From Nitrospirota bacterium (GTDB taxonomy: Bacteria; Nitrospirota; Nitrospiria; JACQBW01), in NCBI GenBank assembly GCA_016194305.1, contig JACQBW010000007.1:1-64000 (forward strand): 64,000 nt of DNA. The letters are read 5' to 3'. The translations under genes were made by a program, and so were the position numbers. A model generated the notes under the pieces. It had not been told where the DNA came from and made no database searches. It saw nothing but the letters and a program-made list of their open reading frames with translations. This document shows, piece after piece, positions 19,984 through 28,493 of this stretch. Within the stretch, counting starts at the first letter, position 1; every line of letters begins with the position of its first letter.

Positions 19984-21720
19984 GTGGACTTACATCATCG
20001 AAACGACGAAATTATTGAAACAGATATCCTCATCATCGGTGGCGGCACTGCGGGCTGCCTGGCCGCAGTCGAAGCGAAAGAAATTAACCCTGCCCTCTCC
20101 GTGACGATTATGGAGAAGGCCCATGTTGACCGCAGCGGCTGTCTTGCAGGTGGAATGAATGCGATCAATGCCTACCTGAATCCGGGCGAAACCCCCGAAA
20201 GTTTTGTAAAATATGTTCGATTTGATTCCTGTGGCCTGATTCGTGAAGATCTCGTCAAGAGCATGGCAGAACTCTTTGAGTATTCCGTCAAGAAAGTGGA
20301 AAAATGGGGTCTCCCGATCTTATCGGATGAAAAAGGCAACTACCTTCCGCGCGGAAGATGGAACATCAAAATTAACGGAGAATCATTAAAACCGATTATT
20401 GCCAAAGCGGCTAAACAATCCGGCACAAAAATTCTGAACTGGGTCGTCGGCACGAATTTTATCGTCCAGGGAAATCGCGTTCTGGGCGCCGTCGGCTTCA
20501 GTATCCGTCACGGAAGAATGTATATTGTCAAAGCCAAAGCGACCATTATCGCCACAGGCGGCGCTGCCGGCATTTATAAACCCAATAATATGCATGACGC
20601 ACAACATAAGACCTGGTACAGCCCGTTTAATAATGGTGCCGGGTATGCCATGGGAATCCGTGCCGGGGCCGAAATGACCAGTTTCGAAATGCGTTATGTT
20701 GCTCTCCGAACCAAAGACGCGATCGCCCCGACCGGAACGATTGCGCTGGGCGTCAACGCCCCGCAGGTGAACGCCAAAGGGGAAAAATTCATGCAGACGA
20801 AATATGCGCATCTCGGCGGCGATGGCGCACCGACTCCCTACCGGGCCTATGCGCCCATCATGGAGATCAAGGAAGGAAGAGGCCCGGTCTATCTCGATAC
20901 CCGGCACATTACGGAAAAACAGGCCTCGGATTTGAAAGCGGCTTTTCTGGATATGTACCCGTCACAGGTCCTCTACTGGACTGCAAATGAAATCGATCCG
21001 AGCAAGGAACCCGTCGAGGTCCAGACAACGGAACCCTACATTGTGGGCGGACATTGTCAGGGCGGCTATTGGATCGATGTGAATCGGAAGACAACGCTGG
21101 AAGGTCTTTATGCGGCGGGAGATGTCGCAGGCGGGGCCCCCTTTAAATTTGTTTCCGGATGCTGGGCGGAAGCGGTGATTGCAGCAAGAGATGCTGCGGC
21201 GACGGTACAAAAAGTTTCGTTTGGCGATATCGATCCTGCGTGGATTGAGAAAGAAGCCGAGAGAGTCTACCGCCCCTTGTTGAACTACAGAAATAAGCCG
21301 GAACAAGGAGTTCTTCCGTATGACATGGAAGTCCGGCTCCAGAAAATTATGGATGAATACGCCGGCGGCGTCTCCACTTATTATGAAATGAATGAAGAAC
21401 GATTGCTGATCGCACGGAAACAACTCGCAAAAATCCCGTCCCAGTTTGAATACCTGGTGGCCAATGATTTGCACCAGCTCATGAAAGCACATGAAATTAT
21501 TGACCGGGTGATCGTTGCGCGGGTCCTGGTGGAGCATCTCCTTTATCGGAAAGAAACCCGGTGGCCCTCCTATCAAACACGGATGGATTACCCGGATCGC
21601 GATGATGACCATTGGCTGAAGTTCGTCAATTCGAGGGTGAACCTTGAGAATGGCGAGATTGAAATGCTGACGAGGCCGTATGAGCAGTTGGTCCCAGGGG
21701 ACCGCTACAAACCAAGGTAG
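19984..21720 (+). CDS. aprA: Adenylylsulfate (APS) reductase alpha subunit, AprA-type flavoprotein
   Basis: About 578 aa, shorter than dissimilatory AprA (~650). It reduces APS to sulfite and AMP. The FAD Rossmann motif ILIIGGGTAGCLAA is at ~15, followed by the AprA-like EKAHVDRSGCLAGGMNAINAY, GRWNIKINGESLKP, GAEMTSFEMRYVALRTKD and a C-terminal flavoprotein helical domain. A GTG at 19984 is 5 nt from AAGGAG; the GTG at 19978 overlaps that SD and is less likely. It is followed by aprB, a sulfite reductase and sat, with no qmo or dsr genes in view. That favours an assimilatory role, although a role in sulfite oxidation cannot be excluded from sequence alone. Confidence 0.88.
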   Translation: MDLHHRNDEIIETDILIIGGGTAGCLAAVEAKEINPALSVTIMEKAHVDRSGCLAGGMNAINAYLNPGETPESFVKYVRFDSCGLIREDLVKSMAELFEYSVKKVEKWGLPILSDEKGNYLPRGRWNIKINGESLKPIIAKAAKQSGTKILNWVVGTNFIVQGNRVLGAVGFSIRHGRMYIVKAKATIIATGGAAGIYKPNNMHDAQHKTWYSPFNNGAGYAMGIRAGAEMTSFEMRYVALRTKDAIAPTGTIALGVNAPQVNAKGEKFMQTKYAHLGGDGAPTPYRAYAPIMEIKEGRGPVYLDTRHITEKQASDLKAAFLDMYPSQVLYWTANEIDPSKEPVEVQTTEPYIVGGHCQGGYWIDVNRKTTLEGLYAAGDVAGGAPFKFVSGCWAEAVIAARDAAATVQKVSFGDIDPAWIEKEAERVYRPLLNYRNKPEQGVLPYDMEVRLQKIMDEYAGGVSTYYEMNEERLLIARKQLAKIPSQFEYLVANDLHQLMKAHEIIDRVIVARVLVEHLLYRKETRWPSYQTRMDYPDRDDDHWLKFVNSRVNLENGEIEMLTRPYEQLVPGDRYKPR

Positions 21721-21721
21721 G

Positions 21722-21841
21722 AATCTGCTGAAAATGTTTATCTGCTTCGTTCTCGTCGCTCGGCAATCCTCACGTACGGATCAAGTTCGCTCCGGTTGCC
21801 TCGCTCCTGCGGCCTTGCATATAAAACATTTTCAGCAGATT
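21722..21841. repeat. Hairpin repeat copy 1, between aprA and aprB
   Basis: A 120-bp element beginning 2 nt after the aprA stop. Outer arms 21722-21739 and 21824-21841 are perfect 18-nt inverted repeats. The inner core carries GCTTCGTTCTCGT (21744-21756) and CTCCGGTTGCCTC (21790-21802), both found identically in the copy at 27052. It should form a long stem in the mRNA between aprA and aprB and could lower downstream expression or protect the aprA transcript end. No T-run follows, so it is not a classical terminator. Confidence 0.8.
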
Positions 21842-21871
21842 TATTGAAATTAAAAATGAAAAGGAGCTTGA

Positions 21872-22255
21872 ATGCCTGTTTATGTCAATCCCAATGTTTG
21901 CAACGGTTGTAACGGAGCCGCCCAACCCCCTTGTATCCGGATGTGTCCGGGAGATCTGATTGTCAAGGATCTCCTGACCGACAAAGCCTATTTAAAATAT
22001 CCGGAAGATTGCTGGGATTGTCTCCCTTGCGTCAAATCGTGTCCCGAAGAAGCGATTGACTTTTACCTCTCTTACCAGATGGGATTCAAGAATGCTTCGT
22101 TAAAACCTCACATTCCCAAAACAAGAGACCACATTGTATGGGAAAGTATTGACACCCATGGAAAAAAAGAGACCTTTACCATTCGCACCAAAATTCTAGA
22201 CATTGAAATTGATGAAAAAGTAGAAGGTTCGACACCGGCCGACTTTTCCATCTAA
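21872..22255 (+). CDS. aprB: APS reductase beta subunit, AprB-type ferredoxin
   Basis: 127 aa. It has two [4Fe-4S] motifs: CNGCNGAAQPPCIRMCP near residue 9 and CWDCLPCVKSCP near 49. The insertion inside the first motif and the tail after residue 65 that wraps the alpha subunit are typical of AprB; the tail here is short. It passes electrons to the FAD of AprA. Start supported by AAAAGGAGC upstream. It is separated from aprA by the hairpin repeat, an unusual gap for two subunits of one enzyme. Confidence 0.88.
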   Translation: MPVYVNPNVCNGCNGAAQPPCIRMCPGDLIVKDLLTDKAYLKYPEDCWDCLPCVKSCPEEAIDFYLSYQMGFKNASLKPHIPKTRDHIVWESIDTHGKKETFTIRTKILDIEIDEKVEGSTPADFSI

Positions 22256-22285
22256 AATGCATTTCATTTGAAGAAGGAGCAAACC

Positions 22286-24781
22286 ATGACACCGCCCAAT
22301 GCACTCCAGGAGAAGAAAGAGGCCGCGGGAAAGATTCCCCATGACCTTTTAACCGAGATTGAATCGTTTGAAGCGCAGGTTGAAAAAGTCCGCCAGGGAA
22401 AAATCTCTCTGGATCAGTTCAGACCTTTCAGGCTTCAACACGGTATTTATGGACAACGTCAGACGAATGTGCAGATGTTCCGGGTTAAAATTCCCTATGG
22501 AGGATTGAATTCGGACCAGATGGACCGCCTGGCGGATATCGCCGAAGAACATACCAACGGAATCCTCCACACCACGACTCGACAGGATATTCAGCTTCAC
22601 TGGATTTCTCTCTCAAAATGCGGCGAAATCATGAGAAAAATTACCGAAGTGGGACTGACCACACGGGAGGCTTGTGGAAATACGATCAGAAACGTGACTG
22701 GATGCCATAAAGCCGGAGTCTGTCCCTCTGAGGCCTTTGACGTTTCCCCTTATGCCGGAGCCATTTCAAAACATTTCTTGCGAAACCCTGTCTGCCAGAG
22801 CATGCCCAGGAAATTCAAAATCAGTTTTTCGGGATGCGCGACCGCCTGCGCGCTCCCCGGAATTCACGATATCGGGCTGGTTGCTGAAAAAAGAATATCA
22901 GCCGACCAGAAAGAAATTCTGGGATTCAAGGTGTTCGCAGGGGGAGGATTGGGGGCAATGCCAAGAGTCGCCCATCTTCTTGAAGATTTTATCCCCACCA
23001 CGGAACTGACCCGCGTATGCGAAGCTATTGTCCGTGTGTTCGACCGATTTGGAAACAGAAAAAATAGAAACCGGGCCCGATTGAAATTTGTCATCGATAA
23101 ACTGGGAATGGCTCAATTTAATAAACTCTATAAAGTGGAGTACGAAAAGCTCGCTCAAAAGGCCGAAATGACTTTTGGGCTCCCATCGCTGCAGCACGAA
23201 AACGGATCCGCGCTCCCTTCCTCCGGAAAGGGTCTGGAAAACGGTCATGCCAAAGAGAACGGAAACGATTATGACTACTGGTTATCCACCAACGTGGAAC
23301 CTCAAAAACAGTCCGGGTTTTCGATGGTTCAGGTCCGTCTCATCCTCGGAGACATTCAAGCTTCGGAATTCCGGCAGGTCGCGGAGATCGCGCGACAATA
23401 TGCCGGAGGAAATTCACGCATTACAATCAATCAGAACCTGTTACTCCGCTGGGTGAAAAATGAAAATCTTCCCCGGGTTTATGAGGCTCTTAAAAAAGCC
23501 GGACTGGCAAAGGGGGGTGCGGAAACCATGAGCGATATCGTCTCCTGTCCGGGAGCAGATACCTGTGGCATCGCGATCACCTCTTCCAAGCAGATGGCCA
23601 CCAGCTTGTCTAAATCGCTGGGTAACGGATCAGGAGAAAGTTCCGGTCTTGACGGCATCAGAATCAAAATCAGCGGGTGTCAGAATTCCTGCGGACAGCA
23701 CCATATGGCGCCCATCGGATTGCACGGGGTTAGCAAAACCATCGGAGAACACACCGCGCCGTTTTATGAACTCCATCTTGGAGGCCGCGATTCGGCCGAA
23801 GGGACGACTTTTGCCAAGGCAATTACCAAGATTCCGGCCAAAAACGTCCCGTTGGCCGTTGAAAAAGTTCTTTCACTTTACCGGGAAAAACGACTGGAAG
23901 GCGAAAGCTTTGTCCAGTTTACGGACCGATTCGGCAAGAAAGGCTTTACGGAAGAACTTAAGCCGCTTATTCAACTCCCCTCTTTTGAAGAAAAACCCCA
24001 GTTTTACTACGACTGGGGAGGGACCCGGGAATTTGAGGTGGTTGACCTGGGACCGGGAGAATGCGCGGGAGGAGCGGACGCGATGATCAAGACCAGCTTC
24101 GACGAAGCCGAAGCGGAATTGGCTATTGCTCGGGAACAGAATGAAAATCAACAGGGGGCATTTGCCCTGTCAAAAGCTTATCGGGCCGTCGTTGCCGGAA
24201 TTAAAGGAATGCTCATCCTGAAGGGACTCGAACCGGCAACCGACACTGAAGCGTTTCAGGCTTTTCACGAACATTATCTGAAAAAGGGTGCTTTCTCGGG
24301 AAAATTTGGTGATTTTTCCACTTTTGTCGAGAAATTGGAACGAGGCGGACACCCGTCGTCCGCCGAGGTCTCGCAGGATATCGCACGGGTCGGAACTTTC
24401 CTCGAGGAGTGCCGGATCTTGTACGCCCTCTCCGATTCAGAATTAAAACCGGCGGCGGCCAAAACGGAGCATGAAAGTGAGGACGCCAAAGCGACGCGCC
24501 AGATTGAAACGGCAAAAAAAGAGGCCGTTGAAGAAGCCGAAAAACTCATCGAAATTGTTCCCAATGCAAAAATGGATTTAAGGGGAGTAAAATGCCCCAT
24601 TAATTTCGTACGAACAAAATTAAAACTGGAAATGATGGATTCCGGAGAAATTCTCGAAGTTCTTCTGGACGAAGGAGAACCGGCCGAAAACGTCCCGAGG
24701 TCCGTAAAGGATGAGGGGAATCAGGTCCTGGGTCTCTCGCAAATTGATCATTATTTTAAGCTCGTAATTAAAAAGCCGTAA
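22286..24781 (+). CDS. Sulfite (nitrite/sulfite) reductase, siroheme type, fused to a C-terminal TusA domain
   Basis: About 831 aa; ATG at 22286 follows AAGGAG by 6 nt. Two nitrite/sulfite-reductase half repeats fill residues ~40-560. Each holds a C-x5-C and C-x3-C pair: GCHKAGVC and GCATAC in the first half, SCPGADTC and GCQNSC in the second. Usually only one half keeps them. Residues ~575-740 are a helical region resembling HEPN-type domains. The last ~75 residues are TusA-like (MDLRGVKCPINFVRTKLKLE, with the Cys-Pro motif). It reduces sulfite to sulfide; the TusA tail suggests the sulfur may be handed on as a persulfide (inference). Confidence 0.85.
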   Translation: MTPPNALQEKKEAAGKIPHDLLTEIESFEAQVEKVRQGKISLDQFRPFRLQHGIYGQRQTNVQMFRVKIPYGGLNSDQMDRLADIAEEHTNGILHTTTRQDIQLHWISLSKCGEIMRKITEVGLTTREACGNTIRNVTGCHKAGVCPSEAFDVSPYAGAISKHFLRNPVCQSMPRKFKISFSGCATACALPGIHDIGLVAEKRISADQKEILGFKVFAGGGLGAMPRVAHLLEDFIPTTELTRVCEAIVRVFDRFGNRKNRNRARLKFVIDKLGMAQFNKLYKVEYEKLAQKAEMTFGLPSLQHENGSALPSSGKGLENGHAKENGNDYDYWLSTNVEPQKQSGFSMVQVRLILGDIQASEFRQVAEIARQYAGGNSRITINQNLLLRWVKNENLPRVYEALKKAGLAKGGAETMSDIVSCPGADTCGIAITSSKQMATSLSKSLGNGSGESSGLDGIRIKISGCQNSCGQHHMAPIGLHGVSKTIGEHTAPFYELHLGGRDSAEGTTFAKAITKIPAKNVPLAVEKVLSLYREKRLEGESFVQFTDRFGKKGFTEELKPLIQLPSFEEKPQFYYDWGGTREFEVVDLGPGECAGGADAMIKTSFDEAEAELAIAREQNENQQGAFALSKAYRAVVAGIKGMLILKGLEPATDTEAFQAFHEHYLKKGAFSGKFGDFSTFVEKLERGGHPSSAEVSQDIARVGTFLEECRILYALSDSELKPAAAKTEHESEDAKATRQIETAKKEAVEEAEKLIEIVPNAKMDLRGVKCPINFVRTKLKLEMMDSGEILEVLLDEGEPAENVPRSVKDEGNQVLGLSQIDHYFKLVIKKP

Positions 24782-24818
24782 GGTTTGACGGACAGCGCGA
24801 GTTCTCAAGACAGGTTTG

Positions 24819-25871
24819 ATGACGTTTCAGGAAATAATCGCAAAGATCGGGAAGGGACAAAAGGGAGCCAAGAATCTAAACAGAGAAGAAGCAGAGTTTG
24901 CCATGAAACTTCTCCTGGAAGGTAAACCTTCCCCTTACCAGGTCGGCGCCTTTCTTATTTCCCTTCGGATAAAAGAAGAGTCTCCGGAAGAGCTGACCAT
25001 TTTCACCCGGCTCGTCCGTTCGGCCTTTTATCCCGATTTAAAGAGCATGATCGTCAATCCGCATGAGTTGATCGACCTCCCCTTTTATGCGGGGAAAAAG
25101 AGCTCCTTTCATGTCGGAATACCCGCTTCGTTGATCATGGCAGGTGCCGGATTAAAGGTTGTTCTTCACGGAGATCCCACGCCTCCCGGAAGAACCAGCA
25201 AATCGATGATCCTCGATGTAATGGGATGGAAAAATCAACTTACTTTAAAAGAACGGATCGAATGTTTCCAGGAGACAGGCTGGAGCTATCTTGACATTAC
25301 CCAGATTCACCCATCGGTCAAGACCTTCCTCGACCTGAGAATGGAGATTGGTCTCCGGTCCGTGTTTCACACACTTGCCCGGTTTCTAAATCCCTTCAAT
25401 GCGGCCAGTCAGATCGTCGGGGTCTCACACCCTAAATCATTCGAGAAGATTGCCGAAGCAATGAAAATGCTCGGCATCTCAAGAGGGCTGGTCATCCGCG
25501 GTCTGGAGGGGGAATCTGAAGCGGGACTGTCCGGACCGGTTGAAGGGTTGTTGCTCGACCAGGGCAATATTACTAAAATTAAGCTGGACCCGGCGCTTCT
25601 TGGAATTCCTCCGGTTAATCGTACGGAAATCGAGATCAGGGATCCTCTATCGGAAGCGCTCACGGCTGAAAAAATACTGGATGGAAGCGATGGCGGAGAC
25701 AAGAAATCGCTTTCACTTTGGAATGCCTGCATCGGTCTCTATCTTTCGGGCAAGGCGGAATCGATGGAAAAGGCTTATTCGCAGGCCCGGGAATCCCTTG
25801 AATCGGGAAAGGCATTCAAGATTCTCAAAATCTTCAAAAACAAGAAACTTCAGCCTATTAGGAGATCATAA
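24819..25871 (+). CDS. TrpD2-like anthranilate phosphoribosyltransferase homologue
   Basis: About 350 aa; ATG at 24819 preferred to the adjacent TTG. It has the glycosyl-transferase family 3 layout: an N-terminal helical domain (EAEFAMKLLLEGKPSPYQVGAFLISLRIKEES) and a large alpha/beta domain. The TrpD phosphate loop GTGGD is replaced by YAGKKSSFHVGIPASL. That marks the TrpD2 branch, known from other bacteria as nucleic-acid-binding or without known catalysis, rather than tryptophan synthesis. It sits between sulfite reductase and sat, 3 nt before the sat start, so it is plainly part of the sulfate operon. Its job there is unknown. Confidence 0.82.
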   Translation: MTFQEIIAKIGKGQKGAKNLNREEAEFAMKLLLEGKPSPYQVGAFLISLRIKEESPEELTIFTRLVRSAFYPDLKSMIVNPHELIDLPFYAGKKSSFHVGIPASLIMAGAGLKVVLHGDPTPPGRTSKSMILDVMGWKNQLTLKERIECFQETGWSYLDITQIHPSVKTFLDLRMEIGLRSVFHTLARFLNPFNAASQIVGVSHPKSFEKIAEAMKMLGISRGLVIRGLEGESEAGLSGPVEGLLLDQGNITKIKLDPALLGIPPVNRTEIEIRDPLSEALTAEKILDGSDGGDKKSLSLWNACIGLYLSGKAESMEKAYSQARESLESGKAFKILKIFKNKKLQPIRRS

Positions 25872-25874
25872 ACA

Positions 25875-27047
25875 ATGACGACCCCTCTTCAAACAACAGA
25901 ATCAGTTCCCCATGGCGGAAAACTCATTAATCGCATCCTGGAAGGAGATGAAAAAAAGGAAGCGGCAAAAAAAGCCGTATCTTTAAAGAAAAAACATCTC
26001 ACCATCAGGGAAATTTCCGACCTGGAAATGATCGCAACAGGTGCCTTCTCACCACTCGACGGATTTATGAAAAAATCAGATTACGAGGGGGTCGTCCACC
26101 AGATGCATCTTGCCAACGGGCTTCCCTGGTCAATTCCCGTTACGCTTTCGGCGACTGAGGAAGAGGCCAGTTCATTCAAAAAAGAAATGGAGATCGCCCT
26201 GCTGGATGAAAAAAATGAGACCCTGGCCATACTGCATCTGGAAGAGATCTACCCTCAGCAGAAAGAGACCGAAGCGATCAAGGTCTATCGGACAGACTCC
26301 AAGGAACATCCCGGTGTTGCCCAGCTTTTCCAGACCGGGAAGATGCTGCTGGGCGGAAGCATTACCCTGATCAAAAAGCCGGATCATGATGATTTTCAGG
26401 CCTATCGTCGTGACCCGAAAGAGACCCGGGCCGAGTTCCAGCAAAAAGGTTGGAAAAAAGTGGTCGGATTTCAAACCCGGAATCCGATTCACCGCGCTCA
26501 TGAATATATTCAAAAATGTGCCCTTGAAATTGTCGATGGATTGCTCGTGCATCCCCTCGTCGGCGCCACCAAGGGGGATGATATTCCCGCAGATGTCAGG
26601 ATGCGTTGTTATGAGGCATTGCTTTCCGATTATTATCCCAAAGACCGGACGCTCTTATCCGTTTTTCCAGCCAATATGAGATATGCGGGTCCCCGCGAGG
26701 CGATTTTTCATGCCATCGTGCGAAAAAACTATGGATGCACCCACTTTATTGTCGGAAGGGACCATGCCGGCGTCGGAAATTATTACGGAACATTCGATGC
26801 GCATTATATCTTCGAGGAATTTAAGCCGGGGAGCCTGGGAATCACGCCGCTTTTTTTTGACAATACCTTTTACTGCAAGAAATGCCAGAGCATGGCATCG
26901 GTTAAAACCTGCCCTCACGATAAGGAGAGCCAGGTTTCCCTGTCAGGAACAAAGGTGCGGGAGATGTTAAAAGGGGGCATCATGCCGCCTGTAGAATTTA
27001 GCAGGCCGGAGGTCGCACAGATTCTCATCAACGCCATGAAACAGTAG
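25875..27047 (+). CDS. sat: Sulfate adenylyltransferase (ATP sulfurylase)
   Basis: 390 aa. It makes APS from sulfate and ATP, the substrate of AprAB. Active-site blocks are clear: [11 protein letters not shown] near 197, [18 protein letters not shown] near 230 and [12 protein letters not shown] near 293. A zinc-ribbon pair (CKKC and CPHD near 335-350) is typical of the bacterial homo-oligomeric branch. There is no APS kinase domain, so APS goes straight to AprAB. It is last in the operon and is followed by the second hairpin repeat. Confidence 0.96.
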   Translation: MTTPLQTTESVPHGGKLINRILEGDEKKEAAKKAVSLKKKHLTIREISDLEMIATGAFSPLDGFMKKSDYEGVVHQMHLANGLPWSIPVTLSATEEEASSFKKEMEIALLDEKNETLAILHLEEIYPQQKETEAIKVYRTDSKEHPGVAQLFQTGKMLLGGSITLIKKPDHDDFQAYRRDPKETRAEFQQKGWKKVVGFQTRNPIHRAHEYIQKCALEIVDGLLVHPLVGATKGDDIPADVRMRCYEALLSDYYPKDRTLLSVFPANMRYAGPREAIFHAIVRKNYGCTHFIVGRDHAGVGNYYGTFDAHYIFEEFKPGSLGITPLFFDNTFYCKKCQSMASVKTCPHDKESQVSLSGTKVREMLKGGIMPPVEFSRPEVAQILINAMKQ

Positions 27048-27051
27048 GAAA

Positions 27052-27226
27052 GTCGATAAGAGGCTATCAGCTTCGTTCTCGTAGTTCGGCAGTTCCGGCC
27101 ACCTCACCGACTCCGTGGCGCTCAGAAAGCGATGCCACTTATTCGTGGCATCTTCGCCCTCCTGTACTCAATTTGTACACTCCGGTTGCCTCACTCCTGC
27201 GGCCTGGCAGCTAACCTCTTCTTGAC
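27052..27226. repeat. Hairpin repeat copy 2, between convergent sat and anmK
   Basis: The same inner core as the copy at 21722: GCTTCGTTCTCGT (27070-27082), CTCCGGTTGCCTC (27180-27192) and CTCCTGCGGCCT (27194-27205). The outer arms 27052-27071 and 27207-27226 are inverted repeats of each other (15 of 20 positions pair) and unrelated to the arms of copy 1. An extra block inside includes a perfect 8-bp hairpin, GATGCCAC/GTGGCATC (27131-27152). It lies between two convergent genes and may serve as a two-way terminator. Confidence 0.75.
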
Positions 27227-28401
27227 ATTCCGATAAGCTTTCTATAATTTTTTCCGGGACAGATTTTGCCCATGACCACGGATTCTCTCGCACCGGTTAC
27301 ACCCGGAAGATTATTGGGGATCCCCAAGAAACTGTCGTGGGCAAAAAGTGCAAAAGCCATGGCTTCCACTGCTTTGCTATCCATTCCAAGATTTTCAAAT
27401 TGAACAACCGGGACCGGGTAAAACGCCCTTCGCAGCAGGGCCAACAATGTTCGATTCCTGACTCCTCCGCCCCCAATCACAATTTCATCCACTTCGTTCC
27501 TGGAAAGAACAAACCTTTCACAGCTACTGTATATGGATGCGGAGGTATAGGCCGTCACAGTGGCCATCAGATCTTCATCAGATATTTGATAGGAGACGCT
27601 CTGTTCGAGAATCGCTTCAATGAGGGACTGCCCGAAAGTTTCTCTCCCCGTGCTTTTTGGGGGACGCTTTTTTATGAAGGAATGAGACATCAGTTCAGTC
27701 AGCAAAGGAAGATGGATCCTCCCTTTAGCCGCCATGGCACCGTTTAAATCCATCTTTTTTCGTCCGAAGGTCAATCTCTCTGCCAACCCATCAATCAGCA
27801 TATTTCCCGGTCCGGTATCGAAGGCAAGGATTTCTTTCTTACTGGAAAAAGGAAGATACGTGACATTGCTAATTCCGCCAATATTGACGATCAAACGGCT
27901 CTTTCCCTCTTTCCTGACCAGGGCATGATGAAAATAGGGAGCTATCGGCGCTCCTTCCCCTCCGGCGGCGACATCGGCTGGCCGGAAATCTCCTACAGTG
28001 GTCACACCGGTTCTCACTGCAATGACCGAAGGATCTCCAATCTGAAAGGTAGAATGAATCTTATAACGGCCTTCCGAAATCCGGGATGGGGAATGCCAGA
28101 CGGTTTGGCCGTGTGAACCAATCAGGTCAACCTTCGAGATGGCAAGTTTTGAGCGAGCGGCAATTTTCAATGCAGCTTGCGCAAATAGTTCACCGAGAAA
28201 AAAATTAAGATGGGATATCAGAGCTGTCGTCTCGTTCTCTTCTGAAATATCGAGCAGTTTCTCCCGAAGATTTTCGGGAAAGGGGTAAGTTTCAAATGCG
28301 ATCAGCTTGTGGCGGAGTTTATTCCGGGCCCGGGAAATATCGAGAAGAGCAGCGTCGATTCCGTCCAGGGAAGTGCCGGACATGAGTCCAATGACTTTCA
28401 T
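27211..28401 (-). CDS. anmK: Anhydro-N-acetylmuramic acid kinase
   Basis: 396 aa. It converts recycled anhydro-MurNAc to MurNAc-6-phosphate. The signature N-terminus MKVIGLMSGTSLDGIDAAL is present, with IGSHGQTVWHSP near 100, the DFRPADVAAGGEGAPIAP block near 145 and the GGGGVRN block near 310. The length matches the family (370-390 aa). The last bases overlap the end of the hairpin repeat. It belongs with mpl and ldcA at 49.8-53.3 kb as part of a peptidoglycan recycling route. Confidence 0.95.
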   Translation of the reverse strand: MKVIGLMSGTSLDGIDAALLDISRARNKLRHKLIAFETYPFPENLREKLLDISEENETTALISHLNFFLGELFAQAALKIAARSKLAISKVDLIGSHGQTVWHSPSRISEGRYKIHSTFQIGDPSVIAVRTGVTTVGDFRPADVAAGGEGAPIAPYFHHALVRKEGKSRLIVNIGGISNVTYLPFSSKKEILAFDTGPGNMLIDGLAERLTFGRKKMDLNGAMAAKGRIHLPLLTELMSHSFIKKRPPKSTGRETFGQSLIEAILEQSVSYQISDEDLMATVTAYTSASIYSSCERFVLSRNEVDEIVIGGGGVRNRTLLALLRRAFYPVPVVQFENLGMDSKAVEAMAFALFAHDSFLGIPNNLPGVTGARESVVMGKICPGKNYRKLIGMSRRG

Positions 28402-28493
28402 AAATTCAAATTTGAGTACTCTATAGATTAGAATCTAATAATTCATGTATAGTACACGGATTCCGAACAATTTTCTACGACAAAGGAGACGCC

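Noticed and set aside
28428-28438. TTAGA-A-TCTAA palindrome between anmK and the EamA gene as an operator
   Set aside because: Five-base arms in an AT-rich spacer are too short to claim a regulatory site.
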